From: Pomphorhynchus laevis
Lineage: Eukaryota; Acanthocephala; Palaeacanthocephala; Echinorhynchida; Pomphorhynchidae
Assembly (NCBI GenBank): GCA_012934845.2
Contig: WNNJ02002141.1
Coordinates: 1 to 64,000, forward strand
Direction: 5' to 3'
DNA: 64,000 bases
Shown: piece after piece, positions 1-8,001 of the stretch
Layout of the letters: every line of letters begins with the position of its first letter
Position numbering within the stretch: the first letter of the stretch is position 1
Notes under the pieces: generated by a model
Seen by the model: only the letters and a program-made list of their open reading frames with translations
What the model was told of the DNA's origin: nothing
Databases searched by the model: none
Program-made: the position numbers and the translations under genes

Positions 1-511
1 TTTATCATTGTTTATCCAACCTCTTTTGGAATTACGATAATTTTTCTGATATTGATATTCGGCCATTGTTCGAGTGGCGCTTCCACCATAAATTCGGACA
101 TATTTTGGGTCATGTCATATCTTAACAAACTTATTGCTGCTGCACACGTGTTTATACTATTATTTGAAGTTTTATTTGATTTCGACCAGTTGACACTTAT
201 GATTCTCTTTAGTATGTTATTACCTTCCTTAAGTTTGTCTCATTTGCAATACTAAAGTTCGACGTGTGCTTCTTTTTAAGTTTCTTAATGACCCTGTCAA
301 AGCATCTTTACTTATACACTTGAATGCTGCTCATAAGCAATTCCTTCTTCTATTGTATTTAATCAAGTTCCAACATTCTTTTGAAAATTTAACTTATTTC
401 TTTATCGATAGCTTTTCAAAGTTTATTTGTTCGCGAAAAATATCTTCCTTTATATTTTCCGATCTCGTCCTTTATATTTTCTATCTCTTCTTTATTATCA
501 TTGTTTAGTTT
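1..511 (-). pseudogene. LINE family G, upstream part, copy 1
   Basis: The reverse strand carries the N-terminal side of the decayed reverse transcriptase seen whole at 53.3-55.05 kb. Readable pieces include a stretch ending IRKIIVIPK, followed by RGWINNDKDAKSI. Several stops and frame changes interrupt it. The window edge cuts the element before its catalytic domain. It is weak on its own and is called by identity with copy 2, where the frame continues into a DISAAFDN motif. Confidence 0.5.
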
Positions 512-823
512 CAACATCTTTAATCGTTTTTAAGTTTTGAGACCATTAATTTTTAATTTTTGAGACTATTAAAATGAAGAATGTGACTATACGGTATAGC
601 GTCTTTTAAGACTTCTTTCTAATGACAATGCCACACGGTATTACTGCGTAATACCGTGTGGCATTTATTTTGTGCAATTCTTTTATTTTCGTGGCAATTC
701 TTTTATTTTGTGCAGCAATGTATTGTTTTCCTGTGCTCTTTTCCCAGTAATAGAACTGAGTTCTTATTTTCGTTTACACGTCTAACCTTGTAGTTGTTAT
801 TTGCCTCCCTCGTAACACTGTTA

Positions 824-1165
824 TAATCAAATCAGCTAACTGAGTCTACGTATTTAATATAATTATAAAATAAACAAGACATAATAATGCTAAATCAAAA
901 TTTAATAATTAAATAATAAAATAAATAATTGTTATAAGATTTTTTATAATTTAAATCAAGTTAAAATAAAAAATTGAAATTTAAAATTAAAGTCCATTTT
1001 TATGAATAGACTAATAAATAACGGACGTTGTATCAGAATAAGGATTAGAGGTCATCAGGATAAACTGTTATGTTACCAGGTTTCGGACCCTAACTCCTCT
1101 ACCCAACATAGCAGCGAGGCCAAATACGTGCTCAATACGTATTTCCTTATAGTATCTAACTTTAT
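824..1165 (+). repeat. Interspersed repeat family D, copy 1
   Basis: An AT-rich unit of about 340 bp starts with atcagctaactgagtctacg and ends with a block near 1040-1140 containing aacatagcagcgaggccaaa. Similar copies lie at 55363-55704 (exact block copy), 35604-35875, about 37470-37700, and on the reverse strand within 32560-33445. No protein can be supported in it. Its class is unknown; a non-autonomous transposon or a SINE-like repeat is possible. Confidence 0.7.
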
Positions 1166-1263
1166 AGTATCTAATTCTAATACAAAGTATATTATTCATC
1201 CATAAAAATTTTCCTCTAATGATTTTCAATTTATTTTTAATAGTATTGTGTTGATTTAATAGT

Positions 1264-1297
1264 ATTGCGGCGACCGTGTGCTACAGGTCGCCGCAAT
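1264..1297. repeat. 12-bp foldback at LINE A 5' end
   Basis: Arms attgcggcgacc (1264-1275) and ggtcgccgcaat (1286-1297) pair perfectly around a 10-base loop. The right arm is LINE coding sequence (YRSPQ), so the left arm is an inverted copy of the truncated end. Confidence 0.85.
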
Positions 1298-2058
1298 CAT
1301 CCGTATTGAGTCATGAATTCTCTACACTAATTAGTCAATGTTCTGAGCTTGAAGAATATCTACTAGTTGGCGATTTTAATATACCCTCAGCTGGTCACAT
1401 CGGGAATTATGTTTTGGATAGTAGTTCTTCCAAGTCAGATGCGGATTTGTGGAATTTTCTTACAAATGATCTCATGTTAGAGCAACATGTGCAGTCGCCC
1501 ACCAGATTCGCGCAAAACCAGGAATCTTGTCTAGATTTGGTATTTTCCAAATTAATTACAAGTGTGGGTAATATGAGCTATCAGAGTCCTATTGGATTGA
1601 GCGATCATTGCATGATCTTATTCAATTATTTTTCTAGGTGTATGATCCCAAAACTGGAAAATTTGATAGTGTCGAAAAGATCTTGGCGACAAATTGATGA
1701 AGACTCATTACGAGAGGCGGCACTAAGAACATCATTCAACTGTGCTAGTGAAGACATTGAGGTAAGGTGGCATGTTATTGAATCAGGTTTAGTAGCTCTT
1801 GCAGATAAGTTTGCACCACTCCGTAGATTACCAAAAAGTAAAGCTAAATACCCTCCTTGGTTTGACACTGAATTGCGATATGCTCTCAAACATAGGAATC
1901 GTCTATTTGAACTAAGCCGTCATCAGAATAATTTTAAAAAGCGGTATACAATGTTCCGAAATTTCGTCAATCGCCTTAAGATTACAAAAAGGCAAAGTTT
2001 TGAAGATCAATTAGCTTTACAAATTGATACAGAACCAAAAAAAATTGGGCTTATGTGA
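1276..2058 (+). pseudogene. LINE A endonuclease domain, 5'-truncated
   Basis: This is the apurinic/apyrimidinic-type (EEP) endonuclease of the LINE, which nicks target DNA to prime reverse transcription. Visible motifs are CYRSPQSS at the start (the family's YxP motif), LLVGDFNIPS around residue 30, and GLSDHCMI around residue 110, which holds the terminal SDH catalytic pair. The N-terminal part with the catalytic Glu is absent. After the nuclease comes the linker PPWFDTELRYALKHRNRL, typical of CR1-like ORF2. The frame closes just after the run of eight A at 2037-2044; the next frame continues the same protein. There is no true start codon; the beginning is the truncation point. Confidence 0.85.
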
Positions 2059-3773
2059 AAGGATCCAGAGCTCTGCTACCAGCAATTTCATCTTTAAGAG
2101 ACGGTAACACTCGAGTGACATCGCCAGACAGCATGGCAGAATTGTTTGCATCCGCTTTTGAGCTGACACCAGATGCTTTCTCTAGCATATGTGGAGATGC
2201 AGCATCACAACAGGTAGAAATTGGTTCTCCAGTTTTAACGATAACAGCATATGAGGTTTTTGTTGAATTGGCTAGGTTATCTAGATCATCAGCGGCAGGC
2301 CCCGATGATATTCACCCCCAACTTCTTAAGTTACTTGCTCCTGTTCTGGCTGAGCCATTAGCCTCCATATTTGAGCTGAGCTTGCGCATTTCGAAGTTAC
2401 CTGCTGCCTGGAAAAAAGCGATTGTAGTACCAATTTATAAAAATGGTGAAAAAGATGATCCGAATAACTATAGGGCAATAAGTCTAACTAGTGTTGTATG
2501 CAAAGTGATTGAGCGCATACTAAACAGACGCATATATGATCATTTGAGTTCGCTAAGAATTCTCAATAATGCACAGCATGGATTTCGCCCTCGGCGTTCA
2601 TGTCTTACAAACTTATTACATGCTCGTGAAGATTGGGTTGGACATGTTGCTAACGGGTACTGTATCGACGTAATATTTCTTGACTTTAGTCGGGCTTTTG
2701 ATAGGGTGCCCCACAAAATGCTAATTTCCACCCTTGAGTCTTATAAAGTCAATCGCTCCATTATAAGCTGGATTCAAGATTTTCTTAAAGATAGATCCTT
2801 TGCTGTTCGTGTAGGTCAATGCCTATCGTCTTATCGTCCTATCACCTCAGGAGTACCACAGGGATCAGTCTTAGGACCCTTGTTGTTTAACATATTTATA
2901 AATCAGCTACTAGATTTAATTGAGGATTGTAGTGTTTTAGCTTTTGCCGACGATGTAAAGGTATGGAAATTGATTAAAACCAACAAGGATCGAAATGACT
3001 TTCAAAATATCCTAAACATTGTTTACCGATGGTCTTTAAACACTGGAATTACATTGAATATTAAAAAGTGTGCACATATGAGATTAGGTCATAGCAATGT
3101 GAGTCAAGAACATTTTATTGGCGATGAGTTTGTTGTTTCCACGCAGTCCATTCTGGATCTTGGTATAATTGTTCAAAACAATCTGAAAACACGTACTAAC
3201 ACTGATAGGATTTGTAACGCAGCAAGAAGAATGACCTATATTGTCAAAAATTGCTTTAAAGATTTATCTCCCGTTTGTGTTGTGCGTTTATATAATGCTC
3301 TTATAAGACCGATATTAGAATATGTGTCGCCAGTAGTCTTTCCGTGTACGCGTACAGAACTTGATCAATTAGAGCGCATACTTCGACGGTTTACGAAATT
3401 ATGTCCTCAGGTACGATATCTTCCCTATGAAGCACGAATAAAAAGTTTGAATATGCCGACAGTGCGTGAAAGGTTCCTTCTTTTCGACCTTCTAGCTATG
3501 TATCGACTAGTTAATAAAGATGAAAATTTTCCAGCAAATAGAGTTGAACTCAATGAACGGGATGGACGTAGAGGGCACTCGAAAGTACTAGTAGTACATG
3601 AGCACGGAAAATACCCTCGTCATTTCCGACTGTCTCATCGAGCGGTGAATATTTGGAATCGTCTTCCAGTTGATGTCGTTGCGGTGCATACAATCAATGA
3701 ATTTAAATCCAATATAAAGAACTGGATTCGAAATGAGAACGAGTGGTGGTTGCTGCAGTACCCATGGTTCTGA
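2055..3773 (+). pseudogene. LINE A reverse transcriptase and C-terminus
   Basis: This continues the preceding domain in the -1 frame. It makes cDNA from the element RNA at the nicked target. Motifs appear in order: SSAAGPDDIHPQLLK, NYRAISLTSVVCKVIERI, QHGFRPRRSCLTNLL, VIFLDFSRAFDRVPH (first catalytic Asp), SGVPQGSVLGPLLF, and LAFADDVKVW (catalytic DD) near residue 297. The C-terminal domain ends with RLSHRAVNIWNRLP, a conserved block of CR1-like elements. The 572 codons are open in this copy. An A AAA AAA heptamer at the junction would allow -1 slippage, but a simple one-base loss is the plainer reading. Confidence 0.9.
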
Positions 3774-3905
3774 TATATATACTGAACGATTTTTTTTTAT
3801 TTTTTTCTTGTATTTATTTGTTTTTTATGTGAGCGGTCAAAACAGCCTTATGGCTATGACCTGTATTAATAATAATAATAATTTATATATTTTACTATTT
3901 TCTTT

Positions 3906-4356
3906 GGATCCTTAATGGATACTGCATGTATAATAGTAGTGCACGGATGTGCTGAGTAGACAACGGTCCAGAATTTCTAACGAAATTGGTGTTGCTTGTT
4001 AGACTGGACTTTGATTCACGACTTTCGGTCACCGTGTCACATCTAGAAAGAAATCCTTGACCGTTGTCTACTCAGCACATCCGTGCACTCCTATTATACA
4101 TGCCTTATTCATTAAGGATCCAACGAGTGCAGCGATAATTCAGCAACAACCTATGCCTAGTGTTTAAGGATGGTCCGCACAGCAATTCAATCTGGTTAAG
4201 AGCGTAAGCTTCAGACAATTAAGCAGTGTCGGCAAAGCCTTTATTCACAAACACCAGGCAGAGGTTGTTGCTGAATTGTCGCTGCACTCGGTGGATCATT
4301 AATGGATACAATATGTATAATAGTAGTGCACGGATGTGCTGAGTAGACAACGGTCC
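3906..4356. repeat. Compound palindrome A - A' - B - B' - A
   Basis: Arm A (3906-3967, starting ggatccttaatggat) is inverted at 4059-4121 and repeated directly at 4293-4356. Between them, arm B (4122-4152) is inverted at 4262-4292. This gives two adjacent hairpins of about 215 and 170 bp followed by a third A arm. No open frame is present. It lies directly after the tail of LINE A. Copy 2 is at 58443-58893. It resembles a foldback element but I cannot assign a family. Confidence 0.9.
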
Positions 4357-5042
4357 AGGATGAAAAATAATGTTAATAATAATTATTGCTTAAGAGTTTA
4401 AATTTATTTTTAAAAATATTTTGTTGTTTTTTATAATATTTTGTTAATATTTTAACTTTATTTTTATATTTTAGTTTATGTTTAAATGATTTTAAAGAAA
4501 GCTATTATCATTTAATATAAAAAAATTTCATTATTTTATGCATTATATTTATATAATACATACATAGCAGTGGAACAAACCAGTGGAACCAAACATAGCA
4601 GCGGAACAAAATACATGTTAATGATGTATTTGCTCTGATAAAATTTGATTATTATTTAATGTATGATATTTTTTATTTCATACATGTGGTATACATAAAT
4701 GCTCATGCAAAAATATGTGCCTAATTTAAATATGTTATAAAACAGAGTATATTATTTATTATCAATAAAAAATTCACTTAAGAGTTTAAATTTATTTTTA
4801 ATATTATCGTGTTGATTTATGTATTTTACTATTTTCTGTTTGATGATATTTTTATAGTAACCTAGTTTAAAATATGCATCTATTAAATTATTTAAATGAT
4901 TTTGAAAATAAAAACCAATATCGTTACATAGTATGGCAATTCTTAAAATTTCATTATATATTTCATTATAAATTTCATATAAAAATATGAAATACTAGTA
5001 CTAGTATAGTATGTCTTGATATTTAATATATATATTTAATAG

Positions 5043-5335
5043 ATGCAGGGTCCTCTTACTGTGAGGACCCTGCATTACTGCAAACACGGAAGACTATATC
5101 GCCATTCTCATCGAGCAGTAAGGCTTTGGAACAAACTTCCGGAGAATATCATCAGCATATCAAATAGAGTACATTTCAAGAAAACGCTAATTACATGGCT
5201 TTGCACAGATTCTAATTTCAATATCCTGTATCCGGATTAAGATTTTACTGACATAAAATTGGTTTTACCGTGAGCAGACAAAACAGCTGCATGGATATAG
5301 TCTTGTATGTTATAATTATAATTAATAGTGTAATT
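5043..5335 (+). pseudogene. Short 3' fragment of a second CR1-like LINE
   Basis: Only the last 50 or so codons remain: RHSHRAVRLWNKLPENIIS, aligned with RLSHRAVNIWNRLP of LINE A. The 3' UTR gtgagcagacaaaacagc (5272 onward) parallels gtgagcggtcaaaacagc of LINE A, so the two families are related. It begins with a 13-bp foldback: atgcagggtcctc at 5043-5055 against 5063-5075. Copy 2 is at 59580-59872. Confidence 0.8.
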
Positions 5336-6250
5336 GTAAAAGATGTAAATGGAACATTACCAGAACAAACTAAAAATCAAAATAAAAGCCGTCTTATTTT
5401 CAAAGAAACACAAAACGGTTTATTTTTGGTCAATTGATTTCCGTCGTTTTACCTTTCTTTTGGTAAACTTCGGTGTGGTCTGCAAAGCTTGAAATACTCT
5501 GACAATGCACAACTGCCTTATTTCTTGTTGTATAGGCGATACAATGTTATACTCTGAGGTGATAAAAGTATTTATATTCAAACACCCTTATGTATATTCT
5601 ATTCTCTAATTATTTCATGTGAAAAGACTGTGAATGACAACATAAGGGGAGGCATTCGCGAATTTTGTGACGACGTGAAGGAACAGATTTACTAAGTTGT
5701 AAACTTACGAAATAATATTAATATTACAATATTTATGCAGTTTATATCGTTCAAATTGATATTTACGTAAAGAATTTTTTCTAACGATTGTCGAAATGAC
5801 CGAAAGATCAATAATATAATTGTCGTCTCGCAATTTATTAAACTGTCGTCAATTTTTGATAACAAATGAACTTGTACAAATTATGCTCAGCGTCTTTTAA
5901 ATAATAAATTACTATAATGAATTAGAATCGCTTTAATTAATAAATTTAATACAGCGTGATATTAATGATTTTATTATTCTTTTTAAATTTATAATTTAAA
6001 AAAGCTTATTTTATTAATATAATCAATTAACATTAGCAAATGGTAATCATATGAGTGGCTACTCTTTATTAGAATTTGAGCACTCACCGATTAAGACTTC
6101 TGTAAGGAATTTAACTAAACATTGAAGATGATTGTTTAAATCCCATGACCAGAAAGTCTTTGATTATAAATATTCAAAATCCAAGGTATCCAATATAGAT
6201 CAAATTTAGAATTTATTTTCCTAATAAAATTTTTATCGACCATATCTAGA
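5336..6250. other. Anonymous AT-rich DNA
   Basis: I see no gene, RNA or repeat signature here beyond its presence in both copies of the large direct repeat. Confidence 0.6.
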
Positions 6251-6251
6251 C

Positions 6252-6400
6252 CATAATACTGTCCAACCATACTGTCCAACCATACTGTCCGATTGTACTG
6301 TCCGATTGTACTGCCCGAACATAGTCCAAACATACTTTCCGACCACAATTATCGACAATAATGTCCTACCACACAGAGCGATCATACTGTCCGACCATAA
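6252..6400. repeat. 13-bp minisatellite
   Basis: About ten degenerate tandem units close to catactgtccaac, with some units shortened. It is repeated at 60789-60937. A short reverse-strand frame across it merely translates the repeat. Confidence 0.8.
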
Positions 6401-6761
6401 TCAAGCACATAATACGATAGTAACTCGATATTTAAATGGTAAAATAAGATGAAATTAGACTTGAACACGAAATGGAACCAATGTTTAAAGGAAAAGCTCA
6501 ATTCAAAAATAAACCCTCTACATTTTTACAACCATATTTTTATTAGGATGGCATGTAGCAAGTTTAATAAAAACTTCATGTTGGCATAACAGATATAACA
6601 CGTAAAGGGGGATCTTTATTTTTAACCGGCTTTGGAATATCTGCAATTGTAAAGAATGCGGAAATGCGATCATATATTTGCATTTATTTTAAATGTGCGC
6701 ATCAAGCATTCATTGCTGTGTGCGAATGTATTGCTTTACAACAACATTATTGGATCGCAAA

Positions 6762-7967
6762 ATGAGTAAATTTAGCATGTCGGAGCGTTCAAAGAACTCA
6801 ATGAAAACTAATTTTCCTGCCAATGCAATAAACGAGGTAAGTGGAGATTTAGGTTCTCTTGAATATATTCAGGAGGGTGAACTTCCCCCGGTACCAAAAT
6901 TATCCAACCTGGTGATTATCAGACTTTTGGTGCCTCTGGAAAGGCAGAACATGTTCAATGTTTTTATAAGAGGCTTTGCTCATCAATTTAAAAAAAGGAT
7001 ATTGTTCAATGCGATTAAATATTATGAATCTGAGATTAAAATCTCATTCTGCACTCCTGATCTCGCAATGTCGTACGTAGACTACTTTAAAAAAGAGCAT
7101 TCGGAACAAGGCATAATTGCTTCCAAACCAATCCTGGCAACAATAAAGATAAATAATATGCCCACATACATTTCAGAAGAAGATATATCAGCCCTAGAAA
7201 CTGATTACAAAATCTCTAACGTGCGCTTTATAAAAGGGATTAAAGGCTTCCCCATTCCCGTTGCGTTCTGCAATGCCCCGGTTGATGAAGCTCAAAAACT
7301 ATCGATTTCAACATGCAATCCTTTTATGGGGTATAATTTGAGATTTTCAATAATCGAAACCGACTCACTAACGTACCCTCACTGCAACAATTGTCATCAG
7401 TGGGGGCATTGGTCCACTGGATGTTCTTTACCACATAAGTGCGGCGTGTGTGGTACAACTGCTATACATCCTGAGAAGTGCGAAAGTAAGCCATTTTGCG
7501 CAAACTGCGGTGGTGAGCACCCCGCATGGTCAAAAAAATGTAAAATCTTTAAGGCGTACCAAAAGAGACACAGGGGTGTAACAGCAAAACCGACTAGCTT
7601 CGTGGAAGCTGTATCGTCTAACAAGAATGACGACAGGATGCCGAACACAGAAATTCTTAAACTTATTGAAAAGCAGCATCAGGCATCAATGATTCAACTT
7701 GAAAAATTGGTCCAAAAATTGGTGGGTCAATTAGCGGAATCCTTCCGTTCTCCTCCTTCTGGGAAGACCAACAATATTAAGAAGCCACCAAAATCTAAGA
7801 AACGAAACGGGTCAGCGCTAAGCATAGCCGCTCTGAAGCTTGCTCGGAAGGATTCGATTTGGGCTATGGCTAACGAGGGAAATGAAGATATCGCCCGTGG
7901 GCAAGCGACTCCATTTGTCGTGACGGGAAGCGGTAAAGGCGACTTTTCCGCCTCTAGTTGCGACTAG
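6762..7967 (+). CDS. LINE B ORF1, nucleic-acid-binding gag-like protein
   Basis: It is expected to coat the element RNA and chaperone target-primed reverse transcription. I start at ATG 6762 (MSKFSMSERS) because relatives B4 and B5 begin at the equivalent place (MCSVQ, MSSVQ); an upstream in-frame ATG at 6693 is also open. A conserved N-terminal block reads LLVPLERQNMFNVF and KRILFNAIKYYESEIKISF. It is followed by NPFMGYNLRFSI and three zinc knuckles: CNNCHQWGHWSTGC (CX2CX4HX4C), CGVCGTTAIHPEKC, and CANCGGEHPAWSKKC. The C-terminus is basic (KSKKRNGSALS). It ends 34 bp before ORF2. Intact length is 401 codons, normal for this class. Confidence 0.85.
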   Translation: MSKFSMSERSKNSMKTNFPANAINEVSGDLGSLEYIQEGELPPVPKLSNLVIIRLLVPLERQNMFNVFIRGFAHQFKKRILFNAIKYYESEIKISFCTPDLAMSYVDYFKKEHSEQGIIASKPILATIKINNMPTYISEEDISALETDYKISNVRFIKGIKGFPIPVAFCNAPVDEAQKLSISTCNPFMGYNLRFSIIETDSLTYPHCNNCHQWGHWSTGCSLPHKCGVCGTTAIHPEKCESKPFCANCGGEHPAWSKKCKIFKAYQKRHRGVTAKPTSFVEAVSSNKNDDRMPNTEILKLIEKQHQASMIQLEKLVQKLVGQLAESFRSPPSGKTNNIKKPPKSKKRNGSALSIAALKLARKDSIWAMANEGNEDIARGQATPFVVTGSGKGDFSASSCD

Positions 7968-8001
7968 GTGGAGGGCGTCCCACTTCGGTAACACTTACGC
8001 A

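Larger units (their letters stand above)
1274..3884 (+). mobile_element. 5'-truncated CR1-like LINE (family A), copy 1
   Basis: The element begins inside the endonuclease domain, runs through a full reverse transcriptase, and ends in a 3' UTR with a small agcc/ggct stem-loop near 3851 and a short (taa)n tail at 3865-3884. That tail type is usual for CR1-like LINEs. ORF1 and the start of the endonuclease are missing, so it cannot move by itself. It carries one frame break at an eight-A run (2037-2044). Copy 2 at 55813-58423 has an additional 2-base deletion. Confidence 0.9.
1..6598. repeat. Large direct repeat, copy 1
   Basis: This block recurs at 54540-61110 plus 63907-63939. Position 1 matches 54540; the offset is 54539 until about 3324 and 54537 afterwards, because copy 2 lacks two bases there. 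I saw only a few substitutions (near 1700, 2481, 2738, 3129, 3311 and 3884), so identity is about 99.9 percent. The left boundary is not visible: the match already runs at base 1, so the repeat probably extends beyond the window. The right boundary in copy 1 is 6598, where LINE B1 begins. It could be a genuine segmental duplication, or two haplotypes or a misassembly joined into one contig. Confidence 0.95.

Noticed and set aside
1040-1060. CTGATGA on the reverse strand of family D repeats
   Set aside because: No GAAA or NUH at workable distances; the box is not conserved in all copies (atcagga, atccgga).
3733-3915. 60-codon frame after LINE A
   Set aside because: It runs through the 3' UTR and the (taa)n tail; no protein features.
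4152-4261. tRNA-like promoter in the loop of palindrome B (ctggttaagagcgtaagctt)
   Set aside because: A box A resemblance only; no box B at the proper distance.
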